DNA from: Bacillota bacterium
GTDB lineage: Bacteria; Bacillota; Clostridia; Acetivibrionales; JAFADI01
Assembly (NCBI GenBank): GCA_023424965.1
Contig: JAFADI010000137.1
Location: forward strand, 11,926 to 75,925
Reading direction: 5' to 3'
DNA: 64,000 nucleotides
Shown here one piece after another: positions 50,323 to 59,288 of this stretch. A program made the translations under genes and the position numbers. Each line of letters opens with the position of its first letter. Position 1 is the first letter of the stretch. The notes below the pieces were generated by a model. It searched no databases, was not told the DNA's origin, and saw nothing but the letters and a program-made list of their open reading frames with translations.

Positions 50323-52197
50323 TTATATTGCAACTCCCGTGAACTGGCTGTTGTACAGGTCTGCGTAGAAACCGCCCTGGGACAGAAGCTCCTTGTGTCT
50401 GCCGGTCTCTATGATGTTTCCCTTATCCATCACCAGGATCAGGTCCGCATCACGGATGGTGGAGAGCCTGTGGGCGATGACAAAGCTGGTTCTTCCTTTC
50501 ATCAGGGTAGCCATGGCCTTCTGTATGTGGATTTCGGTCCGTGTATCCACGCTGCTTGTCGCTTCATCCAGGATGAGGATGGCCGGGTCCGCAAGAATTG
50601 CGCGGGCGATGGTAAGCAGCTGTTTCTGACCCTGGGATATGTTGGAGGCTTCTTCGTTCAGCAGGGTGCTGTAACCCTCGGGGAGGGTCCTTATAAAGTG
50701 GTCCGCATGGGCGGCTTTTGCCGCTTTCACCACTTCCTCGTCCGTGGCGCCCTCGCGCCCGTAAGCGATGTTATCCCTGATGGTGCCGTTGAACAGCCAG
50801 GTGTCCTGGAGCACCATGCCGAAGATGCTGCGCAGGTTTCCGCGCTTTATATCCCTGATATCGATGCCGTCCACCGTGATTTTTCCCCCGCCGATTTCAT
50901 AAAAACGCATCAGGAGATTGACCAGGGTGGTTTTTCCTGCGCCGGTTGGTCCCACGATCGCGATTGTCTGGCCCTGTTTCACGTCAATATTGAAGTTTTC
51001 AAGGATGACGGTGTCTTGGCTATAGCCAAACTTTACGTTATGGAGCCTTACCTCACCCTTTGGGAACGGGATCACTCTGGCATCCGGGCTCTCCGGCACT
51101 TCCTCCTCTTCGTCCAGCAGCTCGAAAACACGTTCCGCCGAGGCCACGGTGGACTGGATGATATTGGCGATGTTGGCGGTCTGGACGATGGGTTGGGTAA
51201 ATTGCCGGGTGTACTGGATGAAGGCCTGCACGTCGCCTATTTCAACGGCTTTTCTTGTCACCAGAATACCGCCGACCACACATACCAGAACATACCCGAT
51301 GTTGTTGATAAAGCTCATCAGCGGCATGATGAGGCCGGAGACAAACTGGGCCTTCCAGCCGGCATCATAAAGGCGCTCATTGATGCCGTTGAACTCTTCC
51401 ACCGACCTGCGTTCGTGGCCGAAGGCCTTGATGATGGCATGGCCGGTATACATCTCCTCCACATGCCCGTTCAACTGCCCCAGCTCTTTCTGCTGGGCCA
51501 CAAAGTACTTCTGGGAACGTTTTGCCACACCGGCCGTGACCAGAAAGGACAGCGGTATTGACACCAGGGCGATCAGCGTCATCAGGGGACTGATGGTGAG
51601 CATCATCACAAGCACCCCCACCAGGGTACAGACGGAGGTGACAAGCTGGGTCAGGCTCTGCTGCAAGGTGGAAGCGATGTTGTCCACGTCATTGGTGACC
51701 CGGCTTAGGATTTCACCATGGGTTTTGGAATCAAAGAACTTCAAGGGCAAGCGGGACAGCTTGACATTGACGTCATTCCTCATGTCGAAGACCGTTTTCT
51801 GGGTCACTCCCGCCATAATGAACTGCTGTATATAGTTAAAAAATGCACTGACGATATATAAAGCGCCCAGCATAAAAACAATCTGAAGGATATACTCAAA
51901 ATCCACCTTTGCTCCCGCTACATGGTCCGCCTTCGTCATCAGACCCTCAAAAAGCCTGGTGGTGGCCTTGCCCATTATTTTGGGGCTCAGTATGCTGAAC
52001 ACCGTGCTCAGTACGGCCATGAACATTACGGACAGGAGCTGCAGCCTCCGGGGCTTTAAATACCCCAGGAGCCTTCGCAGGGTGCCTTTGAAATCCTTTG
52101 CTTTTTCCACCGGCCTTGCCAGGGCGCCGGCGGGGCCGCCCCGCTGACCTCCTCCGGGACCCATCATGGGCCGTATGCTTCTGCGTTCCTCACTCAT
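50323..52197 (-). CDS. ABC exporter half-transporter with canonical ATPase site
   Basis: A 624-residue half-transporter with a membrane domain of six segments (about 55-345) and an ATPase domain. Walker A is GPTGAGKTT, the signature ISQGQKQ, Walker B ILILDEATSSVD with catalytic Glu, and the H-loop AHR. It carries a Gly/Arg-rich N-terminal extension of about 30 residues. Its start overlaps the stop of the partner gene by four bases. With the partner's degenerate site, the pair fits the heterodimeric exporter type (BmrC/BmrD, TM287/288). A drug-export role is likely from the MarR gene upstream. Confidence 0.92.
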   Translation of the reverse strand: MSEERRSIRPMMGPGGGQRGGPAGALARPVEKAKDFKGTLRRLLGYLKPRRLQLLSVMFMAVLSTVFSILSPKIMGKATTRLFEGLMTKADHVAGAKVDFEYILQIVFMLGALYIVSAFFNYIQQFIMAGVTQKTVFDMRNDVNVKLSRLPLKFFDSKTHGEILSRVTNDVDNIASTLQQSLTQLVTSVCTLVGVLVMMLTISPLMTLIALVSIPLSFLVTAGVAKRSQKYFVAQQKELGQLNGHVEEMYTGHAIIKAFGHERRSVEEFNGINERLYDAGWKAQFVSGLIMPLMSFINNIGYVLVCVVGGILVTRKAVEIGDVQAFIQYTRQFTQPIVQTANIANIIQSTVASAERVFELLDEEEEVPESPDARVIPFPKGEVRLHNVKFGYSQDTVILENFNIDVKQGQTIAIVGPTGAGKTTLVNLLMRFYEIGGGKITVDGIDIRDIKRGNLRSIFGMVLQDTWLFNGTIRDNIAYGREGATDEEVVKAAKAAHADHFIRTLPEGYSTLLNEEASNISQGQKQLLTIARAILADPAILILDEATSSVDTRTEIHIQKAMATLMKGRTSFVIAHRLSTIRDADLILVMDKGNIIETGRHKELLSQGGFYADLYNSQFTGVAI

Positions 52198-53921
52198 GCG
52201 ATCTCCTCCTCTGCGAGCTGTGAGGCCACGATTTCACGGTATACCTCACAGGTGTTTAAAAGCTCCCGGTGTTTCCCCATTCCGACCATCCGGCCTTCCT
52301 CCAGAACGATAATGCGGTCGGCATCCATGACGGTGCTGACCCGCTGGGCCACAATCAGTATGGTGGAATCGGTGGTTTCCTTCCGCAAAGCGGCACGCAG
52401 CTTCGCATCCGTTTTGAAGTCAAGGGCGGAGAAGCTGTCGTCAAAGATATAGATTTCAGGCCTGCGGACAAGGGCACGGGCGATGGAAAGCCGCTGCTTC
52501 TGCCCGCCGGAAACATTGGTGCCCCCCTGGGCGATGACCGAGGCAAAGCCCTCCTTCATCGACGAAACAAACTCCGAGGCCTGGGCGGTCTCGGCGGCAT
52601 GAGCCACTTCCAGGTCGGTGGCGTCTTCTTTTCCATAGCGGATGTTGTCGACGATATTTCCTGTAAATAACACGGACTTTTGGGGGACAAAGCCGATTTT
52701 CCCCCTCAGGTCCTCCTGGGACATTTCGCGTATGTCCACCCCGTTTACCAGAATGCTGCCGCCGTCCACATCATAAAAGCGGGGAATAAGGTTTACCAGG
52801 GTGGATTTACCGGAACCTGTGCCCCCGATAATTGCCGTTACCTCGCCGGGGAAGGCGCTGAAGGAAATTCCGCTCAATGCCGGCTGCTCTGCGCCGGGAT
52901 AGCTGAAGGCCACATCCCTGAATTCGATATGTCCCCTTTCGCCGGCGGCAGTTTTTGCCTGCTGGGGGTCCACGATTTCCGGCACGGTGCCGAGAACCTC
53001 GTTGATTCTCACGGCGGAGGCCTGGGCGCGGGGGATCATTACAAACATCATGGAAACCATGACCAGGGAGAACAGGATCTGCATGGCATATTGGATAAAG
53101 GCCATCATATCTCCCACATGCATATGGCCGGTGTCTATCCGGATACTGCCGAACCAGAGAACGGCAATGGTTGTAAAATTCATGATGAGCATCATTGCCG
53201 GCATCATGGAGGCCATGAGCTTATTTACTTTTATGGCCGTATCCGTCAAGTCCTTGTTTGCCTGGGTAAAGCGCTTTTGCTCGCTTTCAATCCGGTTAAA
53301 GGCACGGATGACCCTTATGCCCGTGAGGCCTTCACGCAAAACCAGGTTCAATTTGTCCAGCTTTACCTGCATGGCTTTGAAAAGGGGGACTCCCCTGGTG
53401 GCTATAAGGGCAATCATGCCGGCAAGCACCGGGAGCACCACCACCAGCACCAGCGATAGGGAGGCATCCTTGGATACCGCCATAATAATTCCGCCGATGC
53501 ACATGAGCGGAGCCATGACCATCATGCGCATCATCAGGACGGTAACCATCTGGACCTGGGTGATGTCGTTGGTGGTCCTGGTGATGAGGGAGGCGGTGCC
53601 TATCCTGTCAAACTCATGGAGGGAGAAGCTTTCAACCCTTGAGAAAACCTTCTTCCGGAGGGTCTTGCCAAAACCTGCGGCAATCCTGGCGGAAAAAAAG
53701 GCGGCCAGAATGGTACAGGCAACGCCTGCCGCCGCTACCAGCAGCATGATCCCTCCCACCGACAGGATATAGCCTGTGTCCCCTTTTACAATACCGGTAT
53801 CGACAATATCCGACATCAGCGTGGGGAGATATAATTCGGAAAGGGCTTGAAAAAATATGAATGCCAGCACAAGGCCTATCTGCATTCGATATGGTTTTAA
53901 ATACCTGAACAGCTTTATCAT
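52194..53921 (-). CDS. ABC exporter half-transporter with degenerate ATPase site
   Basis: A 575-residue half-transporter with six membrane segments and an ATPase domain. Walker A GGTGSGKST and signature VSGGQKQRL are normal. Walker B reads IYIFDDSFSALD, with Asp where the catalytic Glu should be, and the H-loop reads AQR, with Gln for His. These changes mark the non-catalytic half of heterodimeric exporters. The frame is open to 53951, but the ATG at 53921 with GGAG upstream is preferred. The MarR gene precedes and the partner follows with a four-base overlap. Confidence 0.92.
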   Translation of the reverse strand: MIKLFRYLKPYRMQIGLVLAFIFFQALSELYLPTLMSDIVDTGIVKGDTGYILSVGGIMLLVAAAGVACTILAAFFSARIAAGFGKTLRKKVFSRVESFSLHEFDRIGTASLITRTTNDITQVQMVTVLMMRMMVMAPLMCIGGIIMAVSKDASLSLVLVVVLPVLAGMIALIATRGVPLFKAMQVKLDKLNLVLREGLTGIRVIRAFNRIESEQKRFTQANKDLTDTAIKVNKLMASMMPAMMLIMNFTTIAVLWFGSIRIDTGHMHVGDMMAFIQYAMQILFSLVMVSMMFVMIPRAQASAVRINEVLGTVPEIVDPQQAKTAAGERGHIEFRDVAFSYPGAEQPALSGISFSAFPGEVTAIIGGTGSGKSTLVNLIPRFYDVDGGSILVNGVDIREMSQEDLRGKIGFVPQKSVLFTGNIVDNIRYGKEDATDLEVAHAAETAQASEFVSSMKEGFASVIAQGGTNVSGGQKQRLSIARALVRRPEIYIFDDSFSALDFKTDAKLRAALRKETTDSTILIVAQRVSTVMDADRIIVLEEGRMVGMGKHRELLNTCEVYREIVASQLAEEEIA

Positions 53922-54010
53922 CACATCATCTCCAATGCTATAGTTTTGCAAGGAAAGCCGTTAATTTGAACTGCCCTCCGGCATCAATTGCATGGTGCAG
54001 GACCACAGGC

Positions 54011-54457
54011 TCAAGCTTTGCCGCAGGCCCTGGCCAGGTTGTCTCGGATTTGCATGAACAGTCTCCGGAGCAGCATTTTTTCTTCTTCGGTAAACCCGCT
54101 GAAGCATTCCCTGTCGATGCTTTCCATAATGGACAACAGCTTGCGGCAAACTTCGCCCCCGCGTTCTGTGAGGTACACTCTTGAAATGCGTTGATCCTCG
54201 GTATCCTGCCTGCGTTCCACAAGCTTTGATTTTTCCATCCTCCGGAGCATCACCGTGATGGTGGCAGGCTTCACATTGAGTCTGTCGGCCAGGTCCTTCT
54301 GGCTTTGCCCGTTTTTGCCCAGAAGGGAGAAGAGCAAAGGGGGCTGGCCGGGATAAACGTCCTCATTTTCAAGCAGCATGTGCATTCGATAATGATGCAG
54401 CCTGTTAACCTCGCGAAAAACCGAGTGCAGGGCATCTCTATGGAAAGAATCGCTCAT
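54011..54457 (-). CDS. MarR-family regulator
   Basis: A 148-residue winged-helix regulator. The DNA-binding part reads SQKDLADRLNVKPATITVMLRRMEKSKLVERRQDTEDQRISRVYLTERG. The ATG at 54457 has GGAGG nine bases upstream; an in-frame TTG at 54472 overlaps that site. It precedes the two exporter genes on the same strand, an arrangement typical of drug-responsive repressors. Two identical TTAGC-TG-GCTAA sites stand upstream, one at the ribosome site and one about 100 bp further, so it probably represses its own operon. Confidence 0.92.
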   Translation of the reverse strand: MSDSFHRDALHSVFREVNRLHHYRMHMLLENEDVYPGQPPLLFSLLGKNGQSQKDLADRLNVKPATITVMLRRMEKSKLVERRQDTEDQRISRVYLTERGGEVCRKLLSIMESIDRECFSGFTEEEKMLLRRLFMQIRDNLARACGKA

Positions 54458-54478
54458 TCCACACACCTCCAAAATTAA

Positions 54479-54490
54479 TTAGCTGGCTAA
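54479..54490. promoter_or_regulatory. MarR-type operator, proximal copy
   Basis: TTAGC-TG-GCTAA, an inverted repeat with perfect 5-bp arms, 22 bp upstream of the MarR start. It is identical to the site at 54580-54591. Confidence 0.65.
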
Positions 54491-54579
54491 TGAAAATAAA
54501 TTCTAACACTGTCGCAATTGAAAGTCAATATCCCCATAGAAACAATTTTTTAGAGGAAGAAGGGTGCAAAATGTAAAGT

Positions 54580-54591
54580 TTAGCTGGCTAA
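54580..54591. promoter_or_regulatory. MarR-type operator, distal copy
   Basis: A second TTAGC-TG-GCTAA, 101 bp from the first, in the gap between the divergent MarR and solute-binding-protein genes. It might also touch the plus-strand promoter. The rest of this 336-bp gap holds AT-rich sequence and the palindrome at 54748. Confidence 0.65.
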
Positions 54592-54747
54592 TCTAATGTG
54601 TGTCGCCACTATTTTGAAGTTTGTGCTTATATTCTACTGCACAACGCATGAAGGATTCCAAGTACCGAATATTTTACAGGAAATAAGAATTTACTCCATT
54701 AAAGGCCCGGCAAATAACTGCTAAAATAAAAACATGTTAACAGTGAT

Positions 54748-54759
54748 GTGGTGCACCAC
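54748..54759. promoter_or_regulatory. perfect 12-bp palindrome upstream of the mannoside-locus binding protein
   Basis: GTGGTGCACCAC stands 34 bp before the start at 54794. A possible -10 (TAAAAT) with TTAAAG 17 bases upstream lies just before it, so a protein bound here could block early transcription. AACATGTT, another palindrome, is at 54731. Confidence 0.4.
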
Positions 54760-54793
54760 CCTGAGTTTAAAAAATTAAAGGGGGAAATTTTTA

Positions 54794-56098
54794 ATGACCA
54801 AAAGAATTATTGCTTTGGTAATCTGCCTTGCAATGGCGGGCATGCTTTTTACCGGTTGCGGACAGAACGCTTCCGGACAGCCGGCTCCGGCAGAGAAGGA
54901 GGAAGCCACCCAGACCCAGAAGGAAGATAAAAAGGAAGAAAAGAAAATCGCCGGCAATCTTTTGTGGAGCTCCCACAGGACGGACTTCCAGACGACCATC
55001 CTTCCCGAATATATCAAAGAGTTCAATCAGAAGTACCCTGACGTCAAAATTACCATTGAAACCTATAAAGACTACTATGACACCATGAAAATAAAAATGT
55101 CCTCCAATGACATGCCGGATATCTGGACCACCGCCGGGGACAAATTTACCCGGGACCAGAGACAGGCAAACTCCCTGGATGTTACGGACATAGGCAAGGA
55201 CTACGATGGGACGGACCTGTTCCAGGGGGCCGACAACAAGGTATATGGCATACCGACGGGGATGGGGGCCAATGCCATCGTATACAACAAGAAGCTGTTC
55301 AAGGAGCTGGGCATTTCCGTTCCCAAGACCCTGGATGAATTTATTGCCGCCGCCAAAAAGATCAACGCGGCAGGCAAAGTAGGCCTGGCAACGGCTGCAA
55401 AGGCCAAGTGGCCTCTTTCCCTCTATTGGTTTGCCGCACCCGATGCCTTCGCAGGAGAAATTGACATTAAAAATAAGCTTGCAGAACAGGATGAGCCTTT
55501 TACAACCGACAATGCCCTGGTCAAATCCTGGTTGCTGCTCAAAAAGTTCAAGGATGAAGGCATCGTTGAAAAGGATTCTCTTTCCGCCGATTGGGAACCC
55601 ATGAAGAAGGAATTCCGTGCGGGGAATGTGGGCATGTTTTTCCTGGGGAACTGGTTCATTCCCCAGGCAATCGGAGACGCTTTGAAAGCCGAGGATGTGG
55701 GCTTCTTCCCGCTGCCCTACGACAACGACCCGGGCTCCAAATTTGTCACCATGGGTCCCGATGTAGGCTGGGCAATGGGGAAAGACTCCAAAGCACCTGA
55801 GGCACAGAAGGAATTCTTCCTGTGGCTGGTGGATGCCAAGCATGCGGACTGGGCCCAGAAAACCGGGCTACTGCCGGCAAAGAAGGGCTTGAAGTCCGAC
55901 GATGCCTGGGTGCAGGAATTCAACTCCTTCAGTCCCAAACCGCTGGTGGGAAAGGGCGATTCAAAAGAATTGAACGACATCGTTTCGAAGATACAGTTTG
56001 ACAATGCCGCCTTTGCGCAGGATATTCTGGCAGGGAAAGACCTTAACAAGATGATTGCGGACCTGAATGCAAAGTGGAAGAAGGCAAGGGGTAAATAG
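54794..56098 (+). CDS. ABC sugar-transporter solute-binding lipoprotein
   Basis: A 434-residue family-1 solute-binding protein. The signal peptide ends in a lipobox (LFTGC) and is followed by a Lys/Glu-rich linker. The body includes YGIPTGMGANAIVYNKKLFKELG, typical of oligosaccharide binders. A GGGGG site precedes the ATG. Two permeases, a 2-epimerase, a two-component pair, an esterase-family gene and a GH130-like gene follow, so manno- or gluco-mannan oligosaccharides are the likely ligands (inference). Confidence 0.93.
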   Translation: MTKRIIALVICLAMAGMLFTGCGQNASGQPAPAEKEEATQTQKEDKKEEKKIAGNLLWSSHRTDFQTTILPEYIKEFNQKYPDVKITIETYKDYYDTMKIKMSSNDMPDIWTTAGDKFTRDQRQANSLDVTDIGKDYDGTDLFQGADNKVYGIPTGMGANAIVYNKKLFKELGISVPKTLDEFIAAAKKINAAGKVGLATAAKAKWPLSLYWFAAPDAFAGEIDIKNKLAEQDEPFTTDNALVKSWLLLKKFKDEGIVEKDSLSADWEPMKKEFRAGNVGMFFLGNWFIPQAIGDALKAEDVGFFPLPYDNDPGSKFVTMGPDVGWAMGKDSKAPEAQKEFFLWLVDAKHADWAQKTGLLPAKKGLKSDDAWVQEFNSFSPKPLVGKGDSKELNDIVSKIQFDNAAFAQDILAGKDLNKMIADLNAKWKKARGK

Positions 56099-56160
56099 GT
56101 CTATATAAATTGGCTGCTTCCTATATGAAAGGATATATTTGTAAAAGACATAACCCAAAG

Positions 56161-56197
56161 CATATAAGTCACTATAGGAGCTATAGTGACTTATATG
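56161..56197 (+). other. 17-bp perfect hairpin between binding-protein and permease genes
   Basis: CATATAAGTCACTATAG (56161-56177) pairs base for base with 56181-56197 around the loop GAG. No T-run follows. It stands 63 bp after the binding-protein stop and 32 bp before the permease start. Confidence 0.75.
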
Positions 56198-56229
56198 TGA
56201 AAAGAAAAATATAAAGGGCTGATGGTACA

Positions 56230-57126
56230 ATGAGCTATAAAATGCAGCAGAAATTGATTCTGGGGGGATTCCTGACCCTGCCTGTGGTACTTCTGGTACT
56301 GTTTTTGATCTATCCCACCATGAGGCTGTTCTACATGAGCTTTACGGATTGGGACGGAGTATTGCCCAGGAAGAGCTTTGTAGGCCTTTCGAACTATATG
56401 GAAGTCTTTTCAACAGCGGAGGTCTGGCTGTCACTGAAAAACAACCTGTTTTATATCGTAAACGGCATCCTGCAAAACATTATCGCACTGCTTTTTGCAG
56501 CCATCCTTAATGACAGGCTCAAGGGCAGAAATTTTTTCAAGGCGGCCATATTCCTCACCTACGTCATCAACAGTGCCGCCGTAGGATATATGTTCAACTA
56601 CATCTATGATTTTGAGAAAGGCCCCATAAATACTTTTCTGGGCCTGCTGGGAGCGGCTCCCGTACACTTCCTGACGGATCCCTTCCTTGTCAATGTATCC
56701 ATTGCCGGTGTCAGCCTCTGGCGGTATACGGGATATACCATGGTTTTATACCTTGCGGCACTCCAGTCGGTACCCTCGGAATTATACGAATCCGCCATGG
56801 TGGATGGGGCCAACGGATGGCAGAGGTTCGTGAAAATAACCATTCCAAGCATCATAAGGGTGGTGGAGCTCAACCTGTTCCTTTGCCTCAGCGGAGGACT
56901 TCAGGCCTTTGTCGAAGCCTTCATTATGACCAACGGGGGCCCGGGCTATGACAGCAGTACCTTCCTGATCTATATCATCAAAGCCGCTTTCCAGTTCAAC
57001 AGGTTTGGCCTGTCGGCGGCATTGTCGTTCTCGCTGCTGGTTTTGATCATCATCGTTACGCAGGTACAGAGGAGAGTTGTCTTAAGAGGAGGAGGTGACG
57101 AAGGCGATGCGGTATTTAAAGCATAG
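56230..57126 (+). CDS. ABC sugar-transporter permease (MalF/UgpA type)
   Basis: A 298-residue permease with six membrane segments. The EAA loop is YESAMVDGANGWQRFVKITIPS and the branch motif NGGPGYDSSTF. It follows the binding-protein gene after a gap with a perfect hairpin and overlaps the next permease gene. The ribosome site is weak, so expression may be kept below that of the binding protein. Confidence 0.95.
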   Translation: MSYKMQQKLILGGFLTLPVVLLVLFLIYPTMRLFYMSFTDWDGVLPRKSFVGLSNYMEVFSTAEVWLSLKNNLFYIVNGILQNIIALLFAAILNDRLKGRNFFKAAIFLTYVINSAAVGYMFNYIYDFEKGPINTFLGLLGAAPVHFLTDPFLVNVSIAGVSLWRYTGYTMVLYLAALQSVPSELYESAMVDGANGWQRFVKITIPSIIRVVELNLFLCLSGGLQAFVEAFIMTNGGPGYDSSTFLIYIIKAAFQFNRFGLSAALSFSLLVLIIIVTQVQRRVVLRGGGDEGDAVFKA

Positions 57127-57943
57127 GGCGGACTTGCTGCTGAAGTACCTGCCGGTGATGTTGTGGTCCTTCCTGGTGATCTATCCCATATTGATTGTGG
57201 TCTTCACCTCCTTCAAGACCGACGAGGAATATGTCAGAAGCTCTGCACTGCAGCTGCCGGAAAGCTTTCTGAATTTCAGCAGCTACGTGACGGCCTATAC
57301 CCAGGGAGGCTTTACCACCGCCTTCCTCAACAGCTTTCTGCTGGTGGCCGTATCCTGCCTGATCAATGTTTTGCTGGGGGCAATGACCGCCTACTGCCTG
57401 AGCAGGTTCAACTTCAAAGGGAAAAAGCTTTTAACGGGGGTTTATATCCTGTCCGCCATGATTCCAAGCATTACGCTCCAGGTTTCCATCTATCCCATAC
57501 TGAAGGGGCTGCACCTCATTGGGACCATGTACGCGCCCATGCTTCTTTATATCGGGACGGACATCATACAAATATGGATATACCTGCAGTTCCTGAACAA
57601 AATTCCCGTATCGCTGGATGAGAGCGCCATGATTGAAGGGGCTTCCTACCTGAGGATATTCAGGACCATCATCTTCCCCATGCTGATGCCCGCCACCGCC
57701 ACCGTCATCATCCTGAAAGCGGTCAATGTCTACAACGACATGTTTGTCCAGCACCTTTACATGCAGAAGCCGTCTTTGAGGACTGTCACATCGGCTCTTA
57801 TGGTCTTTTCAGGGGACAGGATCAACGCCCAGAACCTGATGATGGCAGCCATCGTCATGGTGATGCTTCCCACCGTAGCAATGTTTATTGTGCTGCAGAA
57901 ATACATTTTCAGCGGTATAACCGCCGGTGCCATTAAGGAATAA
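57107..57943 (+). CDS. ABC sugar-transporter permease (MalG/UgpE type)
   Basis: A 278-residue permease, partner of the preceding one. The EAA-like loop reads SLDESAMIEGASYLRIFRTIIFPMLMPA and the end QKYIFSGITAGAIKE is typical. The frame opens with GTG at 57095, which overlaps the GGAGG site; the ATG at 57107 is preferred. Either way it overlaps the first permease gene. The epimerase gene follows after 12 bp. Confidence 0.94.
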   Translation: MRYLKHRADLLLKYLPVMLWSFLVIYPILIVVFTSFKTDEEYVRSSALQLPESFLNFSSYVTAYTQGGFTTAFLNSFLLVAVSCLINVLLGAMTAYCLSRFNFKGKKLLTGVYILSAMIPSITLQVSIYPILKGLHLIGTMYAPMLLYIGTDIIQIWIYLQFLNKIPVSLDESAMIEGASYLRIFRTIIFPMLMPATATVIILKAVNVYNDMFVQHLYMQKPSLRTVTSALMVFSGDRINAQNLMMAAIVMVMLPTVAMFIVLQKYIFSGITAGAIKE

Positions 57944-57955
57944 GGGGGTAAAGCC

Positions 57956-59203
57956 ATGGCGAGGGGGATAAAGACAGTGAATGAGCTTCTAACACGGTAT
58001 TTGAGCGAAGTTGAAAGGGAAGTGAAAGAAAATATTCTTCCCTTCTGGATGGACCACGTGATGGACAGGGAAAGGGGCGGATTTTACAATTCCGTCACAA
58101 ACAACCTTGGGATTGATAAACAGGCGCACAAGGGCTGCATCTTAAATTCGCGCATCCTGTGGACCTATTCCGCGGCCTACAGGAAATGGAAGAAAGAGTC
58201 CTTTCTCACTACGGCAAAATGGGCCTATGACTTTCTGGCAAGGTTTTTCTGGGACCGGGAATACTCCGGGCTGTACTGGATGGTGGACTTTGAGGGCAGC
58301 GTGCTCAACGACCGCAAGCAGTTGTACAACATTGCCTTTGGGATCTATGGGCTGTGCGAATATTATCTGGCCGGCGGCGAAGGAGAAAGCCTTGAAAAGG
58401 CTGTGGAGCTCTACCGCTTGATGGAGAAGTACGGAAGGGACAATAAAAACGGAGGGTATTTCGAAGCCTTTACCAGGGACTGGCGGCCTGTGGAGGATAT
58501 GCGCCTGAGCCCCAGGGATATGAATGAAAAAAAATCCATGAACACCCACCTCCACCTGCTGGAAGCTTATACCGCACTGCTGCGGGCCTGGAAGGATGAA
58601 GGCCTGCGCACCAGCCTGAGGGAGCTGCTGGAGACGGTTTGTGACCATATTATCGACGGGGACTCGGGACATTTTAAACTGTTCTTCAATGAGGAATGGG
58701 ATTCCCGGGGGGACTGCAGCTCTTTCGGACATGACATCGAAGGAAGCTGGCTGTTATATGAAGCGGCCTGTGCCCTGGGGGAGAGGGAATTGACAGACAG
58801 GATCAGGGGCATAGCGGTGAGAATGGCTGAAAGTGTTCTGAAGGAGGGAGTGGACAAAAAGCACGGGGGACTGTATAACGAACGGGAGGAAGGCATGGTT
58901 AAAGATACCTCCAAGCCCTGGTGGCCGCAGGCCGAAGCCATGGTTGGATTTTTGAATGCTTACCAACTGACGGGAGAGGAAAGGTACCTGGAAGCTTCGT
59001 ACGGAATATGGGAATTTGTAAGTCAGCACCTGGTGGACAAAATATTTGGCGAATGGTTCTGGAGGGTATCCGAGGAGGGAAAGCCGGATATGGGCATGCC
59101 CAAGGTGGAACCCTGGAAATGTCCTTACCACAACGGAAGGGCCTGCCTGGAAGTGATGTCCAGGATTGAGCGCCTGCTTGGAAGGGAAGGCCGGGGAACA
59201 TAA
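57956..59203 (+). CDS. AGE-family epimerase, cellobiose/mannobiose 2-epimerase-like
   Basis: A 415-residue alpha/alpha-barrel protein of the N-acylglucosamine 2-epimerase superfamily. Stretches such as GCILNSRILWTYSAAYR, NTHLHLLEAYT, FGHDIEGSWLLYEA and KPWWPQAEAMVGF resemble cellobiose 2-epimerases, which convert beta-1,4-mannobiose to mannosyl-glucose. With a GH130-like phosphorylase gene at the end of the window, this gives the known epimerase/phosphorylase route for mannobiose. An N-acetylglucosamine epimerase is less likely from context. GGGGG precedes the ATG. Confidence 0.87.
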   Translation: MARGIKTVNELLTRYLSEVEREVKENILPFWMDHVMDRERGGFYNSVTNNLGIDKQAHKGCILNSRILWTYSAAYRKWKKESFLTTAKWAYDFLARFFWDREYSGLYWMVDFEGSVLNDRKQLYNIAFGIYGLCEYYLAGGEGESLEKAVELYRLMEKYGRDNKNGGYFEAFTRDWRPVEDMRLSPRDMNEKKSMNTHLHLLEAYTALLRAWKDEGLRTSLRELLETVCDHIIDGDSGHFKLFFNEEWDSRGDCSSFGHDIEGSWLLYEAACALGERELTDRIRGIAVRMAESVLKEGVDKKHGGLYNEREEGMVKDTSKPWWPQAEAMVGFLNAYQLTGEERYLEASYGIWEFVSQHLVDKIFGEWFWRVSEEGKPDMGMPKVEPWKCPYHNGRACLEVMSRIERLLGREGRGT

Positions 59204-59247
59204 AAATCTTTATAGGGACGTATATGGAAATTTATGTTCACAGGCAG

Positions 59248-59253
59248 TATAAT
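59248..59253 (+). promoter_or_regulatory. possible -10 of the YesM/YesN pair
   Basis: A consensus TATAAT stands 35 bp before the kinase start. The -35 is weak. The two-component pair may thus have its own promoter besides read-through from the transporter operon. Confidence 0.35.
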
Positions 59254-59288
59254 TTTTGTAGAACTCTTTTACACAAAAGGAGCGGGAG

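Noticed and set aside
54791..55843. Minus-strand open frame of 350 codons antisense to a solute-binding-protein gene
   Set aside because: The plus frame has a lipobox, family motifs and a ribosome site; the minus frame has none of these.
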